Shown here: positions 20,489 through 28,406 of the stretch, piece after piece | Layout of the letters: each line of letters opens with the position of its first letter | Position numbering within the stretch: the first letter of the stretch is position 1 | Assembly: GCF_001672915.1 (NCBI RefSeq) | Contig: NZ_LZKR01000032.1 | Coordinates: 1 to 36,050, forward strand | Origin: Mycobacterium sp. 1245805.9 | Lineage (GTDB): Bacteria; Actinomycetota; Actinomycetes; Mycobacteriales; Mycobacteriaceae | DNA length: 36,050 bases | Direction: 5' to 3' | Translations under genes and position numbers: made by a program | Notes under the pieces: generated by a model | The model's database searches: none | The model's input: only the letters and a program-made list of their open reading frames with translations | What the model was told of the DNA's origin: nothing

Positions 20489-22825
20489 ATGACTCAAGAC
20501 GCGCAGGGGGCGACGGCCACGACCCCGCGATACGCGGGCACCCGCGTGCAGCGGGTGGAGGACCTGCGGCTGCTGACCGGCCGCGGCGGGTTCGTCGACG
20601 ACATCTCGCGGCCCGGCATGCTGCACGCCTGCTTCGTGCGCAGCCCGTTCGCGCGCGCCACGATCAACGGCATCGACGCGTCGGCGGCGCTGGCGCTGCC
20701 CGGCGTGCGCGCGGTGTTCACCGCCGCCGACCTCAACCCCGACGTCAAGGAGGCCTGGCATGCCATCGCGGGCAAGGACGTGCCCGACACGCCCCGCCCG
20801 CCGCTGGCCGAGGGCGAGGCGAAGTTCGTCGGTGACCCGGTCGCGCTGATCGTCGCCGAGAGCCGCTACATCGCCGAGGACGCGCTGGAACTGGTCGACG
20901 TGGACTACGAGCCGCTGCCGGCGATCACCGACCTCACCCGGGCGCAGTCCTCGGACGTGCTGGTGCACGACGCGTATGCGGACAACGTCGCGGGCGGGAT
21001 GGGCGGCGCGCCGCCGGATGAAGAGCTGTTCGCGTCGGCGGCGTGCGTGGTGAAAGAGAACATCTACCAACAGATTTACGCGCCCGTGCCGATCGAGACC
21101 CGCGGGCTGGTGGTCGAATGGGAGGCCGCGTCCGAGGAGCTCACGCTGTGGGCGTCGACGCAGACGCCACACGAGTTGCGGGCGTTCTGCGCGCGGCTGT
21201 TAGGCATTGCGGCGCAACGGGTTCGGGTCATCATGCGCGACACCGGCGGCGGTTTCGGCCAGAAGGTGGTCCCGATGCGCGAGGACATGTGCATCATGCT
21301 GGCCGCCCGCAAGGTGCCGGCGGCGTTGAAGTGGATCGAGGACCGCCGCGAGAACCTGATGTCGGCCGGCCAGGCCCGCCACGTCGACGGCACGGGCCGG
21401 ATGGCGTTCGACGAGGACGGCAACATCCAGGCCGCCGACATCGATTTCGTCCAGGACGTCGGCGCCTACCCGACGCCCTACCCGGTGCTGACCACGGCGG
21501 CCATCGGCATGTTCTTCCCCGGGCCCTACCGGGTGCCCAAGGCCAGCTTCAACTACAAGACGGTCTTCACCAACACCAGCGGGCTGGCCGCCTACCGCGG
21601 CCCGTGGCAGTACGAGACGCTGGCGCGCGAGATCCTGCTGGACATCGCCGCGCGCAAGATGGGCATGGACCCGGTGGAACTGCGCCGGCGCAACCTGCTG
21701 CGCCGCGACGAGATGCCGTACTTCAACCCCAACGGCATGCCGTACGACCACGTCGCGCCGGCCGAGACGTTCGAGCAGGCCGTGAAAATCCTTGACCACG
21801 AAGGGTTTCGCAAGGAGCAGCGCGAGGCGCTGGCGCAGGGCCGCTACCTGGGCCTGGGGTTCTCGGCGTATATCGAGCCGACCGGCGCGGCGACGGGGCA
21901 CCTGGCCACCGAGGGTTGCACCATCCGGGTGGAGCCGACGGGCAAGATCAACGTCTACGTGAACGGCGGCTCCAGCGGAAACAGCTTGGAAACCACCGTC
22001 ATTCAGCTGACCGCCGATGTGCTGGGCGCCGACATCGACGACGTCGCCACCATCCAGGGCGACACGGCCGTCACGCCGTATGGCGCCGGGACGCAGGGCA
22101 GCCGCAGCGGCCCGATGACCGCCGGGGCCGTCGAGGAGGCGGGCACGATCCTGCGCCAGAAGATCGTGGCGCTGGCGGCGCACCAGCTGAAGGTGCCCGA
22201 ATCCGAAGTGGAGCTGGCGAATTCGACCGCGGCGGTGCGCGGCGACCCGTCGAAGCAGGTGACGTTCGGCGAGCTGGCCTACCTGTCGTACTACTCGCCG
22301 CAGGCGCTGCCGGCGGGCATGTCGCCCGAGCTGGAGGCGACCGCCCGCTACGTCGCCAAGGCCCCCATCCTGTGGTCCAACGCGACCCACGCCTGCACCT
22401 GCGAGGTCGACGTGGCCACGGGAAAGGTCACGCTGCTGCGCTACATCGTCAGTGAGGACGTCGGGCCGATGATCAACCCGAACGTCGTGGAGGGCCAGAT
22501 CGCCGGCGGGACGGTGCAGGGCATTGGCGGCGCGCTCATGGAGGACCTCGCCTACGACGACGACGGCAACCCGCTGGCAACGACATTCGTCGACTACCTG
22601 CTGCCGACGGCCACCGAGGTGCCGCCCATCGAATTCGGCCACGTCGAGATCCCCGGCCCGGGGCCCGGCGGCTACAAGGGCGCCGGGGAGGGCGGGGCGA
22701 TCGGCTCCGTGCCCGCGGTGATCAACGCGATCAACGACGCGCTGGCGCCGCTGGGCGTGACGCTCACCCGGCTGCCCGCCAGCCCGGCGTCCATCGCGGC
22801 CCTGCTGACGGAGGCGGCGCGGTGA
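20489..22825 (+). CDS. Molybdenum hydroxylase large subunit (CoxL/xanthine dehydrogenase family)
   Basis: This 778-residue molybdopterin-binding catalytic subunit has the Mo-cofactor motif GGGFGQK (253-259), the active-site loop AYRGPWQ (368-374) and the C-terminal catalytic-Glu motif GAGEGGAIG. True CO dehydrogenases carry AYxCSFR in that loop, and the so-called form II enzymes AYRGAGR. This protein has neither, so CO oxidation should not be assumed; a hydroxylase of a heterocycle, aldehyde or other carbon substrate is more likely. GGAG lies 6 nt upstream of the ATG at 20489. Its stop overlaps the FAD-subunit gene as GTGA. It is related to, but ordered differently from, M. tuberculosis Rv0373c-Rv0375c as I recall that cluster. 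Confidence 0.88.
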   Translation: MTQDAQGATATTPRYAGTRVQRVEDLRLLTGRGGFVDDISRPGMLHACFVRSPFARATINGIDASAALALPGVRAVFTAADLNPDVKEAWHAIAGKDVPDTPRPPLAEGEAKFVGDPVALIVAESRYIAEDALELVDVDYEPLPAITDLTRAQSSDVLVHDAYADNVAGGMGGAPPDEELFASAACVVKENIYQQIYAPVPIETRGLVVEWEAASEELTLWASTQTPHELRAFCARLLGIAAQRVRVIMRDTGGGFGQKVVPMREDMCIMLAARKVPAALKWIEDRRENLMSAGQARHVDGTGRMAFDEDGNIQAADIDFVQDVGAYPTPYPVLTTAAIGMFFPGPYRVPKASFNYKTVFTNTSGLAAYRGPWQYETLAREILLDIAARKMGMDPVELRRRNLLRRDEMPYFNPNGMPYDHVAPAETFEQAVKILDHEGFRKEQREALAQGRYLGLGFSAYIEPTGAATGHLATEGCTIRVEPTGKINVYVNGGSSGNSLETTVIQLTADVLGADIDDVATIQGDTAVTPYGAGTQGSRSGPMTAGAVEEAGTILRQKIVALAAHQLKVPESEVELANSTAAVRGDPSKQVTFGELAYLSYYSPQALPAGMSPELEATARYVAKAPILWSNATHACTCEVDVATGKVTLLRYIVSEDVGPMINPNVVEGQIAGGTVQGIGGALMEDLAYDDDGNPLATTFVDYLLPTATEVPPIEFGHVEIPGPGPGGYKGAGEGGAIGSVPAVINAINDALAPLGVTLTRLPASPASIAALLTEAAR

Positions 22826-23709
22826 AGCCGGCGTCGTTCGACTACCACCGCCCCGACACGGTCGAGGACGCCGTGGCGCTGCTCGCCGAGCTGGGCGACG
22901 AGGCAAAGATCATCGCGGGCGGCCAGAGCCTGGTCCCCATGCTGGCGATGCGGCTGGCCTACTTCGACCATCTCATCGACATCTCCCGGCTTTCGGAGCT
23001 GCGGGGCATCGAGCGGCGGGGCTCTGAACTGTGGATCGGCGCCGGCACGACCGAGTCCACCGTCGGCTCGGATGACCAAGTGCGCCAAGCGGTTCCGTTG
23101 CTGACCCGTGCGACCCCCTTTGTCGGGCACTTCCAGATCCGCAACCGCGGCACCCTCGGCGGGTCGATCGCGCACGCCGACGCCGCGGGCGAATACCCGG
23201 CGGTCGCGCTGGCGCTGGACGCGGTGATGGAAGTGCTGTCGCCGCGCGGGCGCCGCGAGATCGCCGCCGCGGACTTCTTCGCCGGCCTCTGGGAGACCAC
23301 GATGGAACCCGACGAGGTGCTGACCGGGGTCCGATTCCCGGTGTGGGACGGCCGGTCCGGGTTTTCCGTGCACGAATTCGCGCGTCGCCATGGCGATTTC
23401 GCGATCGCGGGCGCGCTGGTGGGCGTCCAGCTCGACGACGGCGACCGGGTGTCCCGCTGCGGGATCGGGCTGCTGGGGCTGGGCCCCACGGTCATGCGGG
23501 CGACCGCCGCCGAGGCCGCGGTCGTCGGCAAGCCGGTCGGCGAGCTGGTGCCCGAGGAGATCGGCCGGGCCGCGGTGAACGGCCTCGACGACGTGCCGAC
23601 CGACCTGCAAGGGTCGGCGGCGTATCGCACCCAGGTGGGCGCCACCATGGTCGCGCGCGCCTGGGCGCAAGCCATCGAGGAAGCACGCGGGGAGGCAAGC
23701 CATGCATGA
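22822..23709 (+). CDS. Molybdenum hydroxylase FAD-binding medium subunit (CoxM-like)
   Basis: This 295-residue subunit carries FAD and passes electrons from the iron-sulfur subunit to the outside acceptor. It has the two FAD signatures of the family, AGGQSLVPML (about 32-41) and the region around RNRGTLGGSIAHADAAGE (about 109-126), then the CoxM C-terminal domain. It starts at GTG 22822, overlapping the large-subunit stop by 4 nt, and overlaps the small-subunit gene by 8 nt, so the three form a tightly coupled operon in the order large, medium, small. Confidence 0.9.
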   Translation: MKPASFDYHRPDTVEDAVALLAELGDEAKIIAGGQSLVPMLAMRLAYFDHLIDISRLSELRGIERRGSELWIGAGTTESTVGSDDQVRQAVPLLTRATPFVGHFQIRNRGTLGGSIAHADAAGEYPAVALALDAVMEVLSPRGRREIAAADFFAGLWETTMEPDEVLTGVRFPVWDGRSGFSVHEFARRHGDFAIAGALVGVQLDDGDRVSRCGIGLLGLGPTVMRATAAEAAVVGKPVGELVPEEIGRAAVNGLDDVPTDLQGSAAYRTQVGATMVARAWAQAIEEARGEASHA

Positions 23710-24187
23710 ACAGCCGGTTCAGTTGTCGGTCAACGAGACTGCGATCGCGGCTACAGTCGAACCGCGGATGACGCTGGCGGACTTCCTGCGGGAGCGGTGC
23801 GGGCTCACCGGTACCCATCTCGGCTGCGAACACGGCGCGTGCGGGGCCTGCACGGTGCTGGTGGACGGCGACGCCGTGCGGTCGTGCCTGATGTTCGCGG
23901 TTCAGGCGGACGGCACGGAGGTGACGACGGTCGAGGGCATCGCGTCGCCCGACGGCACCCTGTCGCCGGTGCAGGCCGCGCTGCGGGAGTGTCACGGCCT
24001 GCAATGTGGCTTCTGCACGCCGGGTTTCGTGACCACGCTGACCGCGTTGCTGCGCGACAACCCCGACCCCACCGAAGAGGAGATACGCGAGGGCCTGTCC
24101 GGGAACTTCTGCCGCTGCACGGGTTACCAGGGCATCGTCGCGGCGGCCCATCGGGCGGCCGAGCTGGGGTCGGTCACGCCGCGGTAA
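23702..24187 (+). CDS. Molybdenum hydroxylase [2Fe-2S] small subunit (CoxS-like)
   Basis: This 161-residue protein carries two [2Fe-2S] clusters. The plant-ferredoxin-type site uses C42, C47, C50 and C62 (GCEHGACGAC and SC). The second, helical site uses C102, C105, C137 and C139 (QCGFCTPG and CRCTGYQ). All eight ligands are present, so it should relay electrons from the molybdenum centre to FAD. It starts at ATG 23702, preceded by GGAGG, inside the end of the medium-subunit gene. It is the last gene of the operon; 104 nt follow before the lipoprotein gene. Confidence 0.93.
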   Translation: MHEQPVQLSVNETAIAATVEPRMTLADFLRERCGLTGTHLGCEHGACGACTVLVDGDAVRSCLMFAVQADGTEVTTVEGIASPDGTLSPVQAALRECHGLQCGFCTPGFVTTLTALLRDNPDPTEEEIREGLSGNFCRCTGYQGIVAAAHRAAELGSVTPR

Positions 24188-24250
24188 ACCTGCGCCATCG
24201 GCTCTGCATCGATAACGGCCTAGTTGCAGTAACTTTCGCCGCTCCTTGCG

Positions 24251-24256
24251 TACTCT
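24251..24256 (+). promoter_or_regulatory. Possible -10 element for the lipoprotein gene
   Basis: TACTCT fits TANNNT and lies 35 nt upstream of the GTG at 24292; a Shine-Dalgarno GGGGAG sits between them. No convincing -35 is seen at the standard spacing. Confidence 0.35.
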
Positions 24257-24291
24257 AAGCGCTGAAATCGAAGACTTTCGGGGAGCGGCGC

Positions 24292-24894
24292 GTGCAATTA
24301 TCGCAAAAGGCGCGGCGAAGGCTGGCCGGCGGCTCGCTGCTGCTTTCGGCCGTCCTCGCCGCTCCCGCGCTGGTTTCGGGCTGCAGCTCGCTCATCGACG
24401 GCAAGCCGGTCGCCACTCCGGGGACCGGGCCCACCGAGCCCACCTTCCCCACGCCGCGGCCGACCACGACGACGCCCGCGCCGACCCGCACCAGCCCGGC
24501 CCCGTCGACCAGCCCGACCGGGCCGGCCAGCCCGACCACACCACCGGCCGGGGTGATCCCGCTGCCCCCGGACCACAACGGCTACGTCTTCATTGAGACC
24601 AAGTCCGGCGTGACGCGCTGCCAGATCAACAAGGAGACCGTCGGCTGCGAGGCTCCGTTCACCAACTCCCCGCTGCAGGACGGTGAGCACGCCAACGGCG
24701 TCAGCATCAGTTCCGCCGGCAACGTCCAGTGGGTGCTGGGCAACCTGGGCGCCATCCCGACCGTCACCATCGACTACAAGACCTACGCCGCGCAGGGCTG
24801 GACGATCGTCGCCACCGAACAGGGCACCCGCTTCACCAACGACCACACGCACCACGGCATGTTCGTCAGCGTCGAGAAGGTCAACACGTTCTGA
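24292..24894 (+). CDS. Secreted lipoprotein with Thr/Pro-rich linker
   Basis: This 200-residue lipoprotein has a basic N-terminus (KARRR), a hydrophobic signal segment, and the lipobox VSGC with the acylated cysteine at residue 31. A Thr/Pro/Ser-rich linker (about 40-87) separates the anchor from a compact C-terminal domain (about 90-200) with two cysteines (in TRCQINK and VGCEAPF) that may form a disulfide. GTG 24292 has GGGGAG upstream. The domain resembles mycobacterial Lpq-type lipoproteins of the LpqJ kind, but I recall this only loosely and do not assign a name. It is monocistronic in this context and its function is unknown. Confidence 0.8.
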   Translation: MQLSQKARRRLAGGSLLLSAVLAAPALVSGCSSLIDGKPVATPGTGPTEPTFPTPRPTTTTPAPTRTSPAPSTSPTGPASPTTPPAGVIPLPPDHNGYVFIETKSGVTRCQINKETVGCEAPFTNSPLQDGEHANGVSISSAGNVQWVLGNLGAIPTVTIDYKTYAAQGWTIVATEQGTRFTNDHTHHGMFVSVEKVNTF

Positions 24895-24937
24895 GCCGGC
24901 CACGCAGCCCACGTCAGCGTGGCGGCGCCTGTGTGGC

Positions 24938-25570
24938 CTAAGCCTTTTGTGAGTGGTTGCTAATGCCGTCGAACATCAACCGGACGGCGGCTTGGATGGT
25001 GTTTTCGCGTTCGTCATTGTCGAAGGCAGGATTGAGGCCCATCATCGCGAGCCCGAAGATCATGCCGATCACTGCACGGGAGGTGGCGGTGGTATCGAGG
25101 TCGGCGCGGAGGTAGCCGTGCTCACGACCGTGTTGGTAGAAGCTGGCATTGACTTGGACGGCTAGGTCGAACAGGTCGTCAACGCGTTGGCGCAGATCGG
25201 TGTCGACGCTGGCGGCCTCGATGAGTAGCAGCCGCACCGCGCGTATGTCACTGCTGATATCTGCGAGGGCCGCGCCGATTCGGGCCGCCTGATCTCGGTA
25301 CTCGTCGAGACTGTTCGCGGCATCGGGCGCATTCTCGGCGGCGAGCGCCGCCATAAACCGCTCGATGACGGTGTTGATGACTTCGTCGAGGATTGCGCGT
25401 TTGTTCTCGAAGTGCCGGTAGAAGGTGGAATGCCCAATGCCGACCCGCTTGGCTATATCGGCTACCCCGGCGTCGTGATAACCCGATTCGGCGAAAACGT
25501 CGATGGCCGCGTCGATGATCTCCTCACGCAGCTGTAGCTTGCGGCGCTCGGCATACGAGGGTCGGGTCAC
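24938..25570 (-). CDS. TetR-family transcriptional repressor
   Basis: This is a typical TetR regulator of 210 residues. The N-terminal helix-turn-helix (about 15-62) reads EIIDAAIDVFAESGYHDAG, VADIAKRVGIGHSTFYRHF and ENKRAIL; the C-terminal part is all-helical ligand-binding domain. It starts at GTG 25570, and a set of GATTCC/GGAATC half-sites lies directly upstream at 25586-25610, so it probably represses itself and the divergent gene at 25652. The ligand is unknown. Confidence 0.92.
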   Translation of the reverse strand: MTRPSYAERRKLQLREEIIDAAIDVFAESGYHDAGVADIAKRVGIGHSTFYRHFENKRAILDEVINTVIERFMAALAAENAPDAANSLDEYRDQAARIGAALADISSDIRAVRLLLIEAASVDTDLRQRVDDLFDLAVQVNASFYQHGREHGYLRADLDTTATSRAVIGMIFGLAMMGLNPAFDNDERENTIQAAVRLMFDGISNHSQKA

Positions 25571-25585
25571 CCAGCCAGGATACTT

Positions 25586-25610
25586 GATTCCCAGACGGAA
25601 TCATGATTCC
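25586..25610. promoter_or_regulatory. TetR operator with three half-sites
   Basis: GATTCC (25586-25591), GGAATC (25597-25602) and GATTCC (25605-25610) form two overlapping inverted repeats, with spacers of 5 and 2 nt, sharing the middle half-site. They lie between the divergent TetR start (25570) and the start at 25652. Confidence 0.65.
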
Positions 25611-25651
25611 CTTATGGTTGTGAGCATCCCACTGAGATGAGGGGGCGACGG

Positions 25652-26320
25652 ATGACCACACCCAAAAGCACAAAGCCCGAGACTGACGACCGGCCGTCCC
25701 GGTTGCAGGCGATCGCGGACATCGACCCGCAGGCGGCCCAGGATGCGGCGTGGGTGTGGATCGAACGGCTGGGTGCCGGGCTACCCGGCGACGCGGCCGA
25801 GATTGAGTTGGCCCAGCTTTTCGCGGCGGGCGCACCCGCAGTGGTGGACGGGCAGACCGACGGCATGTTGGTCGGCTGGACGACCCCCGATACCGACCTG
25901 AACCGAACCGGGCGGGTACTGCGCACAGCCGCGAAAACCATGACCACCCGGCTCGGGCTGATGCCGTGGCTGGGCAAGAAATTCGACCGCCCGGCCCAGC
26001 GCGGAACCAACTCGCTTACCACCACAGCGACGCTCCTCACGCTGGTGCTAGCGCCGAGCTATCGGATGCGCCGCGCTGGTGATCATTGGGAAGGCTTCGA
26101 CATGCTCAACCGAGTTGAGGAAAGTGTCGTCGCGCCAGGCACCCAGGTTCTCGTGCTCGACTACGAGACGATCGGCAGCAACCCGTGGCCGATCAGCCGC
26201 ATTCGAGACGAGGCCGTGCAAATCGTGCCCGGTGTCTACCTGGGCGCCAAGCTGTGGCACCAGGACAACGGGTATCGCCAGCTCGCTTACTGGGCTGCCA
26301 AGTCACCCATAGCAGCCTGA
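25652..26320 (+). CDS. Unrecognised protein divergent from TetR
   Basis: I do not recognise this 222-residue protein. It has no signal peptide. A hydrophobic patch (TATLLTLVLAPSYRM) lies near the middle and a conserved-looking C-terminal segment contains VLDYETIGSNPWPISRIRDE and YLGAKLWHQDNGYRQLAYW, rich in aromatic residues, as in small lipid- or steroid-binding folds; that comparison is only an impression. I prefer ATG 25652 over 25637 because a G-rich ribosome site (GAGGGGG) sits about 8 nt upstream. It is probably controlled by the divergent TetR through the operator at 25586-25610. Downstream lies gene debris rather than a partner gene. Confidence 0.7.
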   Translation: MTTPKSTKPETDDRPSRLQAIADIDPQAAQDAAWVWIERLGAGLPGDAAEIELAQLFAAGAPAVVDGQTDGMLVGWTTPDTDLNRTGRVLRTAAKTMTTRLGLMPWLGKKFDRPAQRGTNSLTTTATLLTLVLAPSYRMRRAGDHWEGFDMLNRVEESVVAPGTQVLVLDYETIGSNPWPISRIRDEAVQIVPGVYLGAKLWHQDNGYRQLAYWAAKSPIAA

Positions 26321-26329
26321 CTATTGACT

Positions 26330-26430
26330 GCCATTCAGCTCGACGGCGCTGCTCGCGGCATCGGCCTGGCGACCGCGAAAGCCTTCGCGGCCAAGGGATC
26401 ACGTGTGTTCCTTGGCGATCTCGCCCCACA
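26330..26430 (+). pseudogene. Remnant of an SDR oxidoreductase N-terminus
   Basis: In one plus frame this stretch reads QLDG, then GAARGIGLATAKAFAAKG and SRVFLGDLA. That is the cofactor-binding beta-alpha-beta start of a short-chain dehydrogenase (TGxxxGIG motif, then the second strand ending in an acidic residue). The segment just before the glycine motif is shortened, and after GDLA the frame ends within 20 codons with no further SDR motifs. It looks like a decayed or truncated gene between the TetR-controlled gene and the PPE gene. Confidence 0.5.
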
Positions 26431-26594
26431 ACGCATGTGCATCCATCTCGGCCGCGATCTGCCCAATCCGCCCATCAATCGCGTGCGCTGACCGGACAAC
26501 GCCGCGACGGGCGATGCGATCAACGACATACCTGGCAGCCGGGTCCGGACAAGTTTTGGCCGTCGATCCGCGCCGAGGCCACGACCGTCGTCAT
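26399..26594 (-). pseudogene. Possible frameshifted small minus-strand gene
   Basis: On the minus strand, ATG 26594 opens MTTVVASARIDGQNLS. After a one-base frame change near the codons for SG, a second frame continues DPAARYVVDRIARRGVV, RSAHAIDGRIGQIAAEMD and AHALWGEIAKEHT to a stop at 26399. The length of 196 nt equals 65 codons plus one base. The ATG overlaps a stop of another minus frame (ending AVAIQTVPLGQ, running back to about 26730) as ATGA, as in an operon. Composition looks coding but I know no homolog. Apart from this and the SDR remnant, I see nothing else between 26321 and 26771. Confidence 0.3.
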
Positions 26595-26771
26595 TGGCCA
26601 AGCGGCACAGTCTGAATGGCCACCGCACGCCGCCCACCCCAGCCATCAGCGCGGCCAGCTGCGTCCGGGTTCGCCAAGGATAAAGCTGCCGCAAACCAGG
26701 ATTCCCGACTGACTCGATGCGGTACGTTCCTGGAAGGGGAATGCGATCAGCGCTGATCGAGGGGAGCAGTC

Positions 26772-28352
26772 GTGAGCTTTTCGGTGTGGCCGCCCGAGGT
26801 GAATTCGGTTTTGCTGCTTGACGGACCGGGGCCGGGGCCGATGTTGGAGGCGGCGGCGGCCTGGGAGGGCGTCGGCTCGGAATTGAGTTCGGCGGCCACC
26901 GCATTCAGCTCGTTGACCTCGGATCTGGCCGGCCAGGCCTGGCAGGGCCCCGCATCGGCGTCGATGACGAACGCGGCCGCCCGCTACGTGAGCTGGCTGG
27001 GCGGGGCCGCCGCCCAAGCTGAACAGTCGGCGGCCCAGGCCCGCGCGGCCGCCGTCGCCTACGAGTCCGCGCTGGCAACGATCGTGGACCCGGGAGTGAT
27101 CGCCGCCAACCGCGGCCAACTGGTGTCGCTGGTGATCACGAACCTGTTCGGTCAGAACGCCCCCGCGATCGCGGCCGCCGAGGCCGACTACGAGCGGATG
27201 TGGGCCCAGGACGTCGCGGCGATGGGCGGCTATCACGCCAGCGCGTCGGCCACCGTCGCGCAGTTGGGCTCGTGGGAGCAAGCGCTGGAAAGCCTGCCCG
27301 GTGAATTCGTCCAAGCCGTCGAAAGCGAATTCCACCACGTCGCCAACACGGTCTTCGGCACCATCTTCGGGGCGGCGGCGGCCCCGCCCTTCCCGGCGAC
27401 GCAGACCGGGACCTACACCGGCGGACCATCGCTGGTCACCCGATTCGAAGAGGCCGCGCTGTACCCGGTGAAGCCCCTGCTGGGATTCTTCCCTGGCCTC
27501 GAAGCTCAACTGTCGTCGCCGAGTTCGCCGTTCCTGCAGCTGTTTACCGGCGACAACCCGCTGCTTGCGATAGGTCTGTCCAACAGGCCGCCGGCGTTGC
27601 TGCCGTTGCTGCTCGGGGAAACGGTCACGCAGACCAACTACAACGGGATGCCCGTCGTGCAGATCACCCCGGCTCACCCGAACGGCGACTACGTGGTGGC
27701 GATTCACGGCGGCGCGTTCATCTTCGCGCCCTCGATCTTCCATTGGCTCGATTACACGGTGATGGCCTATCAGACCGGCGCCACCATCGAGGTGCCGATC
27801 TACCCGCTGCTGCAGCAGGGCGGCACCGCCGGCACAGTAGTGCCCAAGATGGCCGGCTTCATCGACTCGCAGATCACCGCGCACCCCGGGCATGTCAGCG
27901 TGACCGGCGACTCCGCCGGCGGCAACCTCGCCCTGGCGGCCGCCGAATACGCGCTCGCCCACGGTGAGCAGGTGCCCTCGTCCATGGTGCTGCTGTCGCC
28001 GTGGCTGGATGTCACGTTCAGCAACCCGAACATCGCGTTTGTCCAGGATCCACTGCTGCCCATTGCGCCCGGAATACAGATCGGCAAGGAGTGGGCGGGC
28101 GGACTTGACGTGAAGGATCCCATGGTGAGCCCGCTGTACGGGGACCTGACCGGGCTCCCGCCGACGTACGTCTACACGGGCAACTTGGATTCACTCTCAC
28201 CCGACGTGCTCGTGCTCCAGCAGCACGCCGTCCAGACCGGAGCCCCGTTCAACTTCGTGTTGGCCAACGGGCAGATTCACGACTGGATCATCCTCACGCT
28301 GGACGGCCCGCAGTACTGGGCGCAGATCGATCACGAACTCGGGATCGCCTGA
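26772..28352 (+). CDS. PPE-domain protein fused to HSL-type alpha/beta hydrolase
   Basis: This 526-residue fusion has an N-terminal PPE domain (about 1-180) with Pro-Pro-Glu at residues 7-9 (SVWPPEVNS) and the WxG turn QAWQGPAS near 56-62. A linker of about 100 residues leads to an alpha/beta hydrolase of the hormone-sensitive-lipase group, with oxyanion motif HGGAF (312-316), nucleophile S381 in GDSAGGN, probable acid D473 or D478 (GNLDSLSPD) and H503 (GQIHDW). PPE domains direct export by type VII (ESX) secretion, and the LipY lipases show the same PE/PPE-plus-lipase plan. It is probably a cell-surface esterase or triacylglycerol lipase. GTG 26772 has GGGGAG 8 nt upstream. No PE partner or ESX gene is adjacent. 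Confidence 0.88.
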   Translation: MSFSVWPPEVNSVLLLDGPGPGPMLEAAAAWEGVGSELSSAATAFSSLTSDLAGQAWQGPASASMTNAAARYVSWLGGAAAQAEQSAAQARAAAVAYESALATIVDPGVIAANRGQLVSLVITNLFGQNAPAIAAAEADYERMWAQDVAAMGGYHASASATVAQLGSWEQALESLPGEFVQAVESEFHHVANTVFGTIFGAAAAPPFPATQTGTYTGGPSLVTRFEEAALYPVKPLLGFFPGLEAQLSSPSSPFLQLFTGDNPLLAIGLSNRPPALLPLLLGETVTQTNYNGMPVVQITPAHPNGDYVVAIHGGAFIFAPSIFHWLDYTVMAYQTGATIEVPIYPLLQQGGTAGTVVPKMAGFIDSQITAHPGHVSVTGDSAGGNLALAAAEYALAHGEQVPSSMVLLSPWLDVTFSNPNIAFVQDPLLPIAPGIQIGKEWAGGLDVKDPMVSPLYGDLTGLPPTYVYTGNLDSLSPDVLVLQQHAVQTGAPFNFVLANGQIHDWIILTLDGPQYWAQIDHELGIA

Positions 28353-28393
28353 TCGCGGCTCCACGTCCTGAGCTGGCCCGAAGGGGGTGCCAG

Positions 28394-28399
28394 TACCAT
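28394..28399 (+). promoter_or_regulatory. -10 element of a leaderless transcript
   Basis: TACCAT (TANNNT type) ends 7 nt before the GTG at 28407, with no Shine-Dalgarno between. Transcription should begin at or next to the start codon and continue through the Hsp70-like gene. Confidence 0.6.
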
Positions 28400-28406
28400 C
28401 GGCTCC

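Noticed and set aside
20489..24187. Calling the operon an aerobic CO dehydrogenase
   Set aside because: The active-site loop AYRGPWQ lacks the cysteine-containing CO dehydrogenase signature.
26646..27962. Long minus-strand frame across the PPE-hydrolase gene
   Set aside because: The plus frame has PPE, HGGAF and GDSAGG motifs; the minus frame has none.
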